From JAGWRA01 sp963711505 (lineage in GTDB: Bacteria; Acidobacteriota; Vicinamibacteria; Vicinamibacterales; CAVVIG01), in assembly GCA_963711505.1 (NCBI GenBank), contig CAVQEJ010000003.1, positions 310,001 to 374,000 of the forward strand: a stretch of 64,000 nucleotides of DNA. Reading direction: 5' to 3'. The notes beneath the pieces were generated by a model. It did no database searches. It worked only from the letters and a program-made list of their open reading frames with translations, and was not told the DNA's origin. This document shows, one piece after another, positions 39,700 through 48,859 of the stretch; the stretch's first letter is position 1; each line of letters begins with the position of its first letter. The translations under genes were made by a program, and so were the position numbers.

Positions 39700-39840
39700 A
39701 AGGGGAGGCGCCCTGCCTGCAGGCGCCCTGCGAGGCTGCAGGCTTCGGGCGATAGGCGATAGGCGATAGGGCCGATGGGCGGCGGGCGGCACCATCGCCT
39801 ACCGCCCAACCCCTACCGCCTGCACCAATCCCCTCATGCT
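39700..39840. repeat. GGCGATA heptad arrays, inverted arms, in a divergent region
   Basis: The left array gataggc, gataggc, gataggg is at 39751-39771. The right array cgcctac, cgcccaa, cccctac, cgcctgc, accaatc is at about 39797-39831 and is roughly its inverse. Between divergent S9 and M28 peptidase genes. A gcaggcgccctgc palindrome-like piece lies at 39717-39730. Confidence 0.75.
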
Positions 39841-39874
39841 TTCGATTTCTTCCGTTCTCCCGTAGCATAGGCCC

Positions 39875-41730
39875 GTGCGAACCCCGATCCCGTCACGCAT
39901 CGGTCTCGTCTGTCTCGCGCTCCTGGTTCCAGCGGCCCTGTCGGGGCATGCGCCGGCACAGGCGCCGCCGGCCGTGGCCCAGGCATCGCGCGTCGCGCCG
40001 CCCGACCTGCTGCCGCCGGTCGTGGATCGGATTGCGACGGCGGTCGACCGGCGGTTCGACACGGCACAGGCGATGGCGCTCGTCCGGTTCATGGACCAGT
40101 ACCTGGCGTCTGGCGGGGAACCCGGGCTTCAACGCCACCATCGATCACATCAAGGCGCAACTGATCGCCGCCGGCTTCGCGGACGACGACCGGAGCGACG
40201 TGAGCCGGGGTTCGGGTCAGCGCCCCGACAACGAGGGCCCGCACGTGTGGGTGGAGAGCTACCCGGCCGCCAGTCCCGGCTGGGACTACACGGTCGGCAC
40301 GCTGGCGGTGGCCGGCACGAACGGGCAGGACGACACGGTGGTGCTGTCGCGGGCGGGCCAGCGCAACGCCCTCTGCATCAACTCGTTCTCGACGCCGCCC
40401 GGCGGCGTGACCGCCCGGCTCGTGGATGTCGGCGACGGGAGCCGCGACGCCGACTATGCCGGCAAGGATCTGCGGGGAGCCGTGGTGCTGGGCGATGCCG
40501 ATTCCTCGCGCCTGTGGCAGGAGGCGGTCGTCGGCCACGGCGCGGCCGGAATCATTTCGACGTCACTCGGCGCGTACGTCCGGCCCGACGATGCCGACAG
40601 CGCGGTGCAGACGCCGAAGGATGAGTGGAACGTCCTGCAGTGGAACCGGATTCCGTACCGATCCCGAGCGGCGGGGCTTCGGCTTCAAGGCCACGCCGAA
40701 GGCGGCGGCCACGCTGCGCCGGCGGCTCGCCGCCGGACCGGTGACAGTCAAGGTTGCGGTGCAGTCGACGTTCAGTGACGGGCCCGACCGCACGCTCATC
40801 GCCGAGATTCCGGGGACGACCCGTGCCGCCGAACGGATCGTCATGGCGGCGCACGTCCAGGAACCGGGCGCGAACGACGATGGCAGCGGCTGCGGCACGC
40901 TGCTGGGACTGGTGACCGCGCTGCGGCAGGCGATCGCCGCCGGGGACGTGCCGCGTCCCGCGCGCACGCTCACCTTCATGTGGGTCGACGAGGTGCGCGG
41001 CAGCCGTCAGTGGCTGCAGGATCATCCGGACGAGGCGGCCGGCGTGCAGTACATGCTGTCGCTCGACATGACCGGCGAGGACACCACGAAGACGGGCGGC
41101 ACGTTCCTCATCGAGAAGGGGCCCGATCCGTCGGCGACCTGGACGCGTCCGTCCGATCCGCACACGCAGTGGTACCACGAGGGAGACGCCGCGCCGCTGC
41201 TGAAGGGGAGCCTGCTGAACGACCTGCACCTGGCGGTCTGCGAGCGGTATGGACGGCGGACGGGCTGGGTCGTGCGGACGAACCCGTACGAGGGCGGCAG
41301 CGATCACACCGTCTATATCGAAGCCGGCATCCCGGCGCTGCTCAACTGGCACTTCCCGGACCGCTACTACCACACGAATCTCGACCGGCCGGAGAAGACG
41401 AGCCCGCTCGAGATGAAGCGGGTGGGGACGGCCACGGCCACGACGGCGCTGCTCCTGGCGTCGGCGACCTCGTCGCAGGCGCTTGCGGTGGCGAAGGTCA
41501 TCGCGGCCGCGGCCGGGGACCGGCTGGCGCTCGAGACGCGGCAGGGGGCGGCCATCATCGCCGCCGCCGCCGATCAGGGCGAAGCGCGGGTGCAGGAGCA
41601 GGAGGTCATGGCGGCCTGGCGGGTGTGGTACATCCAGGCGCTCGACAGCGTCCGCCGGCTGCCGGTCACGGCGGCCGACGCCGCGCTGACGTCGTACATC
41701 GATTCTGCCATCGCGAAACTCGAGCGCTGA
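39875..41730 (+). CDS. Secreted M28-family metallopeptidase with PA-like insert, two frame breaks
   Basis: The product is about 617 aa after removal of an extra G near 40120 and an extra C at GTACC 40655-40659. A signal peptide (residues 1-~28) is followed by a helical region and a protease-associated-like domain (GAVVLGDADSSRLWQEAVVGHGAAGIIS). The M28 catalytic core has AAHVQEPGANDDGSGCG (zinc His, bridging Asp), MWVDEVRGS (catalytic and zinc Glu) and SDHTVYIEAGIPA (zinc His). It acts as a periplasmic di-zinc aminopeptidase. The GTG at 39875 lies directly after a tagcat box (39863-39868), so the mRNA may be leaderless. The TGA stop is followed immediately by a heptad array. Confidence 0.85.
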
Positions 41731-41733
41731 CAG

Positions 41734-41780
41734 GCCTATCGCCCGTCGCCCAATCCCCAATCCCTAATCGCCTATCACCC
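41734..41780. repeat. Heptad array after the M28 stop codon, six units
   Basis: Units gcctatc, gcccgtc, gcccaat, ccccaat, ccctaat, cgcctat are consecutive with exact 7-base spacing. The units shift gradually from one motif to the next, which is typical of the arrays in this window. The array lies 22 bases before the next start codon. Confidence 0.85.
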
Positions 41781-41801
41781 ACAGACCATCCCCCTGACCC
41801 C

Positions 41802-42626
41802 ATGCCCTTCGTCACCATCCCCGCTTCGCCGCTGCGCCCCGGTGTCTCGCCGGTGACGATCCACTACGGCGACCGGGGAACGGGCCAGCCGCTGGTCGTC
41901 CTGCACGGCGGGTGGGGAAATGGCATCTATCCGTTCGATCGTCAGATGGATGCGATGGCCGATCGCGTGCACTTCTACCTGCCCGACCGTTCGGGATATG
42001 GCGGATCGGGGCCGATCGATCGGCTGGGCGTCGACTTCCACGCGCAGGCGGCGGCCGAGACGTTCGCCGTGCTGGATGGCCTCGGCCTCGATCGCGTCTC
42101 TCTCTGGGGTCACAGCGACGGCGCCGTGATCGCCGTGCTGATGGGCCTGCAACAGCCGTCGCGGATCGATCGGCTGATCCTGGAAGCGCTGCACCTCTAT
42201 CGGGTGAAGCCGGCATCGCGGCCGTTCTTCGCGGGTCTCGCGGCCGATCCCGGCAGCCTCGACCCGCGCGTGGCGCGCGTGCTGGCGAGCGAGCATGGGG
42301 CGTCCTACTGGCCGACGCTCGTGCGGCTGCACGGCCGGGCCTGGCTGGACCTGGCCGACCGGAGCCCGTCGCCCGACGCGGATCTGTACGGCGGCCGGCT
42401 GCCGCAGCTGCGGGTCCCCACGCTCGTGCTGCACGGCCGGCAGGATCCCCGCACCGAGCCGGGCGAGATCGAGGCGATGCGGCGGCAGCTGCCGCACGCC
42501 GTCTTCGCGATTCTGGACGAGGGCGGCCACAGCCCGCACAGCGAACGCAACACCGCCGACGAAGCGACGCGGGTGGCCGCCGCCTTCCTCGAGCGGCCGG
42601 TGGAGGCGGGGCATGGACGCGCCTGA
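41802..42626 (+). CDS. Alpha/beta hydrolase
   Basis: The product is 274 aa. The fold is evident from VVLHGGWGNG (oxyanion region), GHSDGAVIAVL with the nucleophile Ser (about residue 107), VLHGRQDPRTEPGE with the Asp, and EGGHSPHSE with the His. It is cytoplasmic with no signal peptide. The substrate is unknown. Its 3' end overlaps the start of an SsuB-like ATPase gene by 14 bases, so it probably belongs to the same operon and may process the imported compound (for example an ester). Confidence 0.85.
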   Translation: MPFVTIPASPLRPGVSPVTIHYGDRGTGQPLVVLHGGWGNGIYPFDRQMDAMADRVHFYLPDRSGYGGSGPIDRLGVDFHAQAAAETFAVLDGLGLDRVSLWGHSDGAVIAVLMGLQQPSRIDRLILEALHLYRVKPASRPFFAGLAADPGSLDPRVARVLASEHGASYWPTLVRLHGRAWLDLADRSPSPDADLYGGRLPQLRVPTLVLHGRQDPRTEPGEIEAMRRQLPHAVFAILDEGGHSPHSERNTADEATRVAAAFLERPVEAGHGRA

Positions 42627-43449
42627 CCGCGCGGGGCCGTCACCGGCCGTCAGCCTGCGCGGCGTCTCGCGCGACTTCGCGACGCCGGGCGGGGCCGTGT
42701 ACCGGGCCGTGGAGCACGTCTCCTTCGACGTGGCGCCGGGCGCGTTCGTGTCGATCGTCGGCCCGACGGGCTGCGGCAAGTCGACGCTGCTGAACGTGCT
42801 CGCCGGCCTGCTGGCTCCGACCGCGGGCTGCGTCGAGATCGGCGGTGTTCCGCTGGCCGGGGTGAACCGGCGCGCGACCTACATGTTCCAGCAGGATGCG
42901 CTGCTGCCGTGGAAGAGCGTGCTCGACAACGTCGGGCTCGGGCTGACGTTCGCCGGCCGGCCGCGCCACGAGGCGCGCCGCGCGGCACGCGCGTGGCTCG
43001 ACCGGATCGGGCTCGGTGCGTTCGCCGACCGCTTCCCGTCGCAGCTGAGCGGCGGCATGCGCAAGCGGGTCGCCATGGCGCAGAACTGGGCGATGGACCG
43101 CGACCTGCTGCTGATGGACGAGCCGTTCAGCGCCCTCGACGTCCACACCCGTCAGGCCATGGAGATGGAGCTGCTGACGCTGTGGACCGGCTCGTCGAAG
43201 ACGGTCGTCTTCGTCACGCACGATCTCGAGGAGGCCATCGCGCTCGCCGACGAAGTGCTGGTCATCTCCGCGGGACCGGCCAGCCATCTCGTCGGGCGGT
43301 ACGTCGTGCCCCTGGCGCGGCCGCGCGACCTGGTCGACATCCGCACCGACCCCGCGTTCAACGATCTGTACCGGACGATCTGGTCCGACCTGCGGCGGGA
43401 AGTGCTGAAGAGCCGCGAGCCGGCGCCGGCGGGCAGGAGCGGTCGATGA
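42613..43449 (+). CDS. SsuB/TauB-type ABC transporter ATP-binding protein
   Basis: The product is 278 aa with Walker A GPTGCGKST, Q loop FQQDALLPW, signature LSGGMRKRVAMAQ, Walker B LLLMDEP and switch FVTHD. The MFQQDALLPWKSV segment is characteristic of the nitrate/sulfonate/taurine importer subfamily. It overlaps the hydrolase upstream by 14 bases and the permease downstream by 4 (ATGA). It energises uptake together with the permease at 43446 and the binding protein at 44421. Confidence 0.9.
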   Translation: MDAPDRAGPSPAVSLRGVSRDFATPGGAVYRAVEHVSFDVAPGAFVSIVGPTGCGKSTLLNVLAGLLAPTAGCVEIGGVPLAGVNRRATYMFQQDALLPWKSVLDNVGLGLTFAGRPRHEARRAARAWLDRIGLGAFADRFPSQLSGGMRKRVAMAQNWAMDRDLLLMDEPFSALDVHTRQAMEMELLTLWTGSSKTVVFVTHDLEEAIALADEVLVISAGPASHLVGRYVVPLARPRDLVDIRTDPAFNDLYRTIWSDLRREVLKSREPAPAGRSGR

Positions 43450-44234
43450 CTGACGCCGGCGTCCGCCGTGCCGTCGCCTTCCGCCAGGGGATGGCGCTGC
43501 TCGTCTGGCAGGTCGGCGTCGGCGTCGCCGTCCTCGCGCTCTGGCAGCTGCTGGCGACGGTCGGTCTGGTCGATCCGTTCTTCGTGAGCCGGCCGACCGA
43601 CATCGCCGTGCGCGTCGGGCAGTGGCTGGTCTCCGGCACGATCTGGCCGCATCTGGCGGTGACGCTCGAGGAAGCGCTGCTCGCGTTCGTGATCGGCGCG
43701 GCGCTCGGGGTCACGTGCGGCTTCACGCTGGCGCGCCTGCCGCGCGTGTCGCTCGTGCTGAACCCCTACATCCGGATGCTGAACGCGCTGCCGCGGGTCG
43801 TGCTGGCGCCGCTCTTCCTGCTCTGGTTCGGCCTGGGCATCTGGTCGAAGGTCGTGCTGGGCGTCACGCTCGTCTTCTTCGTGGTCTTCTTCAATACCTA
43901 TCAGGGCGTGCGCGACGTCGACCGGGTGCTCGTCGACAACGCGCGGATGCTGGGGGCGTCGGAGGCCGATCTGATCCGGCACGTCTTCGGCCCGAGCGCG
44001 CTGACGTGGATCTTCTCGAGCCTGCACACCAGCATCGGATTCGCCATCGTGGGGGCGGTGGTGGGCGAATATCTTGGCGCCTCGCGCGGGATCGGCTACG
44101 TTATCTCGCAGGCGCAGGGGACGTTCGACACGACGGGCGTGTTCGCCGGGCTGGCCGTGCTCAGTGTCGTCGTCGTGATCGTCGGTTACGGCGTGTCGAG
44201 ACTGGAAGGCTGGCTGCTGCGCTGGAAGGTGTAG
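43446..44234 (+). CDS. SsuC/TauC-type ABC transporter permease
   Basis: The product is 262 aa with six transmembrane helices. The EAA-type loop GASEADLIRHVFGPSALTWIF identifies an importer permease of the nitrate/sulfonate/taurine type, as do IRMLNALPRVVLAPLFLLWFG and GAVVGEYLGASRGIGY. It overlaps the ATPase gene by 4 bases. Its TAG stop is also the first bases of a type B repeat. The operon continues to the binding protein after two repeat copies. Confidence 0.9.
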   Translation: MTDAGVRRAVAFRQGMALLVWQVGVGVAVLALWQLLATVGLVDPFFVSRPTDIAVRVGQWLVSGTIWPHLAVTLEEALLAFVIGAALGVTCGFTLARLPRVSLVLNPYIRMLNALPRVVLAPLFLLWFGLGIWSKVVLGVTLVFFVVFFNTYQGVRDVDRVLVDNARMLGASEADLIRHVFGPSALTWIFSSLHTSIGFAIVGAVVGEYLGASRGIGYVISQAQGTFDTTGVFAGLAVLSVVVVIVGYGVSRLEGWLLRWKV

Positions 44235-44420
44235 CGCCTGCGGCCATGCCGAGCCGAGGACAAGTGGATCCGAGGCGAGGCATCAGCGTCAGCGCGCGGC
44301 GGGGGTGGGGCCCCGCCGCCAGTGAAGAATACTAGCGCCTGCGGCCATGCCGAGCCTGAGGACAAGCTGGATCCGAGGCGAGGCATCAGCGCGCGCGCGG
44401 CGGGGTGGGGCCCCGCCGCC
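44232..44420 (+). repeat. Type B repeat, two tandem copies
   Basis: Copies at 44233-44320 and 44334-44420 are nearly identical (agcgcctgcggccatgccgag start, GGCGGGG/CCCCGCC hairpin end) and are separated by 13 bases. Each copy is preceded by T so that it reads TAGCGCC; the first supplies the permease stop codon. The second ends GCCGCC directly before the ATG of the next gene. Confidence 0.9.
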
Positions 44421-45509
44421 ATGAAAATCACGTGGGCCTGCGAAGTCTGCGGCGTGCATATGCGCAGTGGGCGTTCGAGTCTGCTGCGGCGATCGTCGCG
44501 CCCGGCCTTGACCGGCTGCGGCAAGCCCTCCGGCGAGAGGGGCCTGACGCCGGTGCGGATGGCCGTCGGCGGCCAGGCCCAGTTCCTCTACCTGCCGACG
44601 ACGCTCGCGCAGCAGCTCGGGTACTACCGCGACGAGGGGCTCGACGTCACGATCGACAACTTCTCGGGCGGCGCGCAGGCGCTGCAGGCGCTCATGGGCG
44701 GCAGTGCCGACGTCGTCTCGGGGTTCTACGACCACACCATCCAGCTCGCGGCCGACGGCAAGCACCTGACGGCCTTCGTGACGATGCTGCGGTATCCCGG
44801 CCTCGTGCTGGCGGTCTCGCCGCAGTCGTCGCGGACGATTTCCCGCATCAGCGATCTCAAGGGGGCGCGGGTCGGCATCACGGCTCCCGGCTCGTCGACG
44901 CAGATGATCGTCGAGTTCCTGCTGAACAAGGTGGGGCTGTCGGCGGCCGACGTCAGCTTCGTCGGCATCGGCACGGCGGCGACGGCGGTCGCGGCGATCG
45001 AGCACGGCAGCGTGGACGCCGGCATGCTCGCCGAGCCGACCTTCACCGAGATCGAGCGGCGCTCCGGCCGGCTGTGGCTGCTCGCCGATCTGCGCGGGGC
45101 GCAGGGGGTGCACGAAGCGTTCGGCACGTCGGCCTATCCCGGGGCCGTGCTGTACTCGAGCGCGGACTGGATCGCCGCGCATCAGTCGGTCGCGCAGGGG
45201 CTGGCGCGCGCGATCGTCCGCGCGCTGGACTGGATGCAGCACCACACGCCGCAGGAGATCGCCGCCCGCATGCCGGCGTCGTTCCGCGGCGACGACGAAT
45301 CGCTGTACGTGGAGGCGCTGACGCACGTGATGCCGATGTTCTCGCCCGACGGCCTGATGCCGGCCGACGGGGCGCAGGCGGTGGCGTCGCTGCTGGCCTT
45401 CTCGCTCCCCAGGGTGCGCCAGGCGCACGTGGATCTCACCGGAACCTACACCAACCGCTTCGTCACGGCTGCCGGCGCTCCGGCGGCGGCCGGACAGCCG
45501 CAGCCGTGA
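44421..45509 (+). CDS. NMT1/SsuA-like substrate-binding lipoprotein
   Basis: The product is 362 aa at most. The SsuA/NMT1-like fold is clear from VRMAVGGQAQFLYLPTTLAQQLGYY, GLDVTIDNFSGGAQALQALMGG, LKGARVGITAPGSST and VDAGMLAEPTF. An LTGCGKPS lipobox near residue 33 suggests a lipoprotein, but the segment before it is too polar for a signal peptide. The neighbouring frame reads AAIVA there, so a compensating pair of indels near 44490 is likely. The ATG at 44421 sits at the very end of a type B repeat. It delivers the ligand to the ATPase/permease pair; the ligand (sulfonate, nitrate, pyrimidine or aromatic) cannot be told from the sequence. Confidence 0.85.
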   Translation: MKITWACEVCGVHMRSGRSSLLRRSSRPALTGCGKPSGERGLTPVRMAVGGQAQFLYLPTTLAQQLGYYRDEGLDVTIDNFSGGAQALQALMGGSADVVSGFYDHTIQLAADGKHLTAFVTMLRYPGLVLAVSPQSSRTISRISDLKGARVGITAPGSSTQMIVEFLLNKVGLSAADVSFVGIGTAATAVAAIEHGSVDAGMLAEPTFTEIERRSGRLWLLADLRGAQGVHEAFGTSAYPGAVLYSSADWIAAHQSVAQGLARAIVRALDWMQHHTPQEIAARMPASFRGDDESLYVEALTHVMPMFSPDGLMPADGAQAVASLLAFSLPRVRQAHVDLTGTYTNRFVTAAGAPAAAGQPQP

Positions 45510-45517
45510 GGAACCCC

Positions 45518-46435
45518 ATGTACGACGCGAAGGATGTCCTGTTCGTTCTGCTGGCCGTCGTGACGGTGTTCTACCTCTGGCGGATCTTCAAGGCCGCCCG
45601 CGAGGCGCACCCCGACATGCTGGTCCGACCGACGCCGCTGCAGGGGAGCGTCGGGTTCGTCACGGCCTTCTTCGACACGCTCGGCATCGGATCCTTCGCG
45701 ACGACCACGACCATCTTCAAGCTGAAGAAGATGGTCGACGTGCGGGAGATTCCCGGCACGCTCAACGTCGGCCACACGCTGCCGACGATTACCGAAGCCT
45801 TCATCTACACGCGGATCGTGCCGGTCGATTCCCGGACGCTCGTCCTGATGATCCTCGCCGCGGTCGTCGGCGCCTGGCTGGGAGCCGGGGTGGTGACGCG
45901 CTGGCCGCGGCGGAAGATCCAGATCGGCATGGGGCTCGCGCTGCTGGCGGCGGCCGTCCTGATGCTGGCGTCGCAGCTGCAGATGCTGCCGGTCGGCGGC
46001 CAGACGTTGTCGCTGTCGGGCACGCGGCTCGCCGTCGGACTGGTCGGCAACTTCGCGCTGGGCGCCCTGATGATGCTCGGCATCGGGCTCTACGCGCCGT
46101 GCATGATCCTCGTGAGCCTGCTCGGCATGAACCCGATCGCCGCCTTTCCGATCATGATGGGATCCTGCGCGTTCCTGATGCCGATCTCCAGCGCGCGCTT
46201 CATCCGGGAGAAGAGCTTCAACCTGCAGGCGACGCTGGGGCTCGCGATCGGCGCCGTGCCGGGCGTGCTCATCGCCGCGTTCATCGTCAGGTCGCTGCCG
46301 CTGTCGGCCGTCCGGTGGCTGGTCGTCGTGGTGGTCGTCTACACCGGCCTCAACATGCTGTTGACCGTGCGCGACCGGCGGGCGGCGGCCCAGGCCGCCG
46401 GGGCGGAGCCGCCGTCAGCGACGCCGGTGCCGTGA
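45518..46435 (+). CDS. TauE/SafE (TSUP) family permease
   Basis: The product is 305 aa with seven or eight transmembrane helices. TSUP repeats are visible in GFVTAFFDTLGIGSFATTTTIFKL and LGIGLYAPCMILVSLLGMNPIAAFPIMMGS. The family exports sulfite, sulfoacetate or related anions. Placement 8 bp after an SsuA-like binding protein gene supports organosulfur uptake with export of the sulfur product, as an inference. It converges on truA with a 21-base overlap of the ends. Confidence 0.85.
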   Translation: MYDAKDVLFVLLAVVTVFYLWRIFKAAREAHPDMLVRPTPLQGSVGFVTAFFDTLGIGSFATTTTIFKLKKMVDVREIPGTLNVGHTLPTITEAFIYTRIVPVDSRTLVLMILAAVVGAWLGAGVVTRWPRRKIQIGMGLALLAAAVLMLASQLQMLPVGGQTLSLSGTRLAVGLVGNFALGALMMLGIGLYAPCMILVSLLGMNPIAAFPIMMGSCAFLMPISSARFIREKSFNLQATLGLAIGAVPGVLIAAFIVRSLPLSAVRWLVVVVVVYTGLNMLLTVRDRRAAAQAAGAEPPSATPVP

Positions 46436-47293
46436 GCGCCCGGGGCGCGAGCGGCCCGGCGGCGGCGCCGGCGCGGCGCGACCGGCGGGCGGCGCCGCAG
46501 ACGCGGCGGTGAACGCCGGCATGTTGAAGACCGGCCGGAGGGGAAGATCGCGTGGGTCGCCTTCGTAGAACACCCGCTCGAGGAACAGGCCCGAGGCCGG
46601 GGCGGTGAGGCGGGCCGGCAGCCCGGCCGGGGCCGTCAGCAGTCCCGCGGTGGCCTGCGGCGCCAGGCCGCCGCGCCCGACTTCGGCGATCACGCCGACC
46701 AGCCGCCGCACCATCCGCCACAGGAAGTGGGAGCCTTCGACGCGGATGAGCAGCAGGTCGCCGTCGGGCTGGATGGTGATCCCGTCGACCTGCACGAGCG
46801 TGGAGGCCTGCGTGGCGGGCTGTTCGGTGAAGCCGTGGAAGTCGCGCAGGCCGACGAACGGCACCGTGGCTTGGCGCATGGCATCGACGTCGAGCGGCTC
46901 CTTCACCCACCAGACGAACGACTTGGCGAAGGCCGTGCGCCGTGTCGCGATCTGGTACAGGTAGCTGCGGGCGACGGCGTCGTGCCGGGCGTGGAAGCGC
47001 GCGCGGGCCGGCTCGATCGCGAGGATGTTGATGTCGGTCGGCAGCCCGTCGTTGACCCGGCGGCGCAGGGTCTCGGCGGGCAGCTGCGTCACGACGTCGA
47101 GATGGGCCACCTGCGCGAGCGCGTGGACGCCGGCGTCGGTCCGGCCCGATCCGTAGAGCTCGAAGTCGGTGCGGCCCGTGACCTGGCGGACGACCCGATC
47201 GATCTCGCCCTGCACCGTGCGGGCGTTCTGCTGGATCTGCCAGCCCGAGTAGCGGCTGCCGGCGTACTCGATGGTGAGTCTGAATCGCGCCAT
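46415..47293 (-). CDS. truA: tRNA pseudouridine(38-40) synthase TruA
   Basis: The product is 292 aa. The catalytic Asp is in GRTDAGVHA (about residue 54). Other family blocks are YAGSRYSGWQIQ at the N-terminus, the RSYLYQI strand and SHFLWRMVRRLVGVI. It modifies uridines 38-40 of tRNA anticodon stems. The C-terminal ~35 residues are an Ala/Pro/Arg-rich tail beyond the usual end and overlap the convergent TSUP gene. The ATG at 47293 fits the family start (MARFRLTIEY). Confidence 0.93.
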   Translation of the reverse strand: MARFRLTIEYAGSRYSGWQIQQNARTVQGEIDRVVRQVTGRTDFELYGSGRTDAGVHALAQVAHLDVVTQLPAETLRRRVNDGLPTDINILAIEPARARFHARHDAVARSYLYQIATRRTAFAKSFVWWVKEPLDVDAMRQATVPFVGLRDFHGFTEQPATQASTLVQVDGITIQPDGDLLLIRVEGSHFLWRMVRRLVGVIAEVGRGGLAPQATAGLLTAPAGLPARLTAPASGLFLERVFYEGDPRDLPLRPVFNMPAFTAASAAPPAGRAAPAPPPGRSRPGRSRHRRR

Positions 47294-47377
47294 GGGAGCT
47301 GGAGCCGGTGTGCGGCTCGCGCTACGAGTGTACCCGAAAAAACAGGTTGGACGCCGCGACGCGGCTGGCGCACAATG

Positions 47378-47513
47378 ACCGGGATTCGGGACTGGGGATT
47401 CGGGATTGGACGCGTTCCACGATGCGATCCGGAGCCCGGCCGCCGGTCCCCTTGCCGCGATCTCAATGCCTGATTGCGAAGCCAATCCCTGATCCCTAAC
47501 CCCTAATCCCTGT
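47378..47513. repeat. Two heptad arrays, GGGATTC-type and AATCCCT-type, in a divergent region
   Basis: The first array, 47381-47408, has units gggattc, gggactg, gggattc, gggattg. The second, 47484-47511, has units aatccct, gatccct, aacccct, aatccct. They are inverted relative to one another and could pair around ~75 bases. They lie between truA and the threonine dehydrogenase gene; the 236-bp gap holds no gene. Confidence 0.85.
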
Positions 47514-47529
47514 CAGAGTGCTCCCAGCC

Positions 47530-48565
47530 ATGCGTAAACGTGCGTTGCTCATCACCGGTGCCGGCGGCGAGATCGGACACGGACTGATTACGCGCCTGTC
47601 CGCCACCTCGGATGTCCCGATCATCACGCTCGACGTGGCGCCGCTCGACGCGCCGCTGACGCCCTACGTGGCCCGCGAGTTCACCGGCTCGATCATGGAC
47701 GGCCCGGTGCTCGAGCGGATCCTCGCGGAGTTCGAGGTCGACCTCGTCTTCCACCTCGCGGCGCTGCTGTCCACGCGCGCGGAGTTCACGCCGGTGACCG
47801 CGCACCAGGTGAACGTCGACGGTACCCTGAACCTGCTCGAGTTCGCCCAGCACGAGGCCGAATCGCACGGGCGGCCGGTGGTCTTCCTGTATCCCTCGTC
47901 GATTGCCATCTTCGGGCTGCCCGATCTCGAGACGAAGGCGCGCGCCGGCCGCGTGGGGGAGGACGACTGGAACCGGCCGACGACGATGTACGGCTGCAAC
48001 AAGCTGTACTGCGAGCAGCTCGGCCGGTACTGACACGCATCATTACAAGCAGCTCGCCGCCGACCGGCCGGCCGGGCACGTCGACTTCCGCTGCGTCCGG
48101 TTTCCGGGACTCATCTCGGCCATGACCGTGCCGTCGGGCGGCACGTCGGACTACGCGCCGGAGATGATCCATGCGGCGGCGCGGGGCGAGCGCTACGACT
48201 GCTTCGTGCGGCCCGATGCCCGGATCCCGTTCATGGCCATGCCCGACGGCGTGGAGGCGCTGCTGGCTCTGGCCGCCGCCCCGCGCGAACGGCTGACCCG
48301 CACGGCCTACAACCTCGGGGCGTTCAATCCGTCGGCCGAGGAGATTCGATCGGTCGTCTGTGCGGCGTTTCCGGAGGCGGCGATCGGCTTCCAGGTGGAC
48401 GCCAAGCGCCAGGGGATCGTCGACTCGTGGCCGGCGGACGTCGACGATAGCGCCGCGCGGGCCGACTGGGGATTCGCGCCGAAGTACGACTTCACACGCG
48501 CCTTCTCGGAATACCTCATCCCGACCATCCGGCAGCGGTATCACGGCGAGGGACTGGTGCGGTGA
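47530..48565 (+). CDS. NAD-dependent L-threonine 3-dehydrogenase (SDR type), one frame break
   Basis: The product is about 344 aa after correction of one base at GGTACT 48026-48031. The Rossmann motif is TGAGGEIG and the catalytic YxxxK is YGCNK. HLAALLSTRAE and IVDSWPADVDDSAARADWGF match the epimerase-like threonine dehydrogenase group rather than UDP-galactose epimerases. It oxidises threonine to 2-amino-3-ketobutyrate in the cytoplasm. No kbl (ketobutyrate CoA ligase) gene is adjacent, but threonine biosynthesis genes lie 7-12 kb downstream. The ATG at 47530 fits the family N-terminus. Confidence 0.8.
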
Positions 48566-48859
48566 TCTGAAGCCGGTCGGCCGCCGGTCGGGCGGCTCGA
48601 ACGCTCAGGAACGGCGAAGGCGCGCGTGGCCGTCGCCGCAACTCGTCACCGGGAGGGCCGTGTGGCCAGCCGGGCCGTCACCCAGGCGTGCAGCGCCTGC
48701 GGCCCGCGGCGGCCGCCGAAGGCGCCGCCGTTGAAGAAGCCTCCCCCGTCCATGTCTCCGTCCTGGTCCCATCCCTTTACCTTTGCGGACACCGGCCTGT
48801 CTAAGGCGGAAGATTGCAAGTCGTGCGCCGGGACGAACCGGTCCGGCACGGCCGTTTGC
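48566..48859. other. Upstream region of the TonB receptor, no supported gene
   Basis: The 294-bp region holds open frames on both strands with no recognisable content. A tctaag box near 48799 lies ~60 bases before the receptor start and may be a -10 element; no good -35 is evident. Confidence 0.4.
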
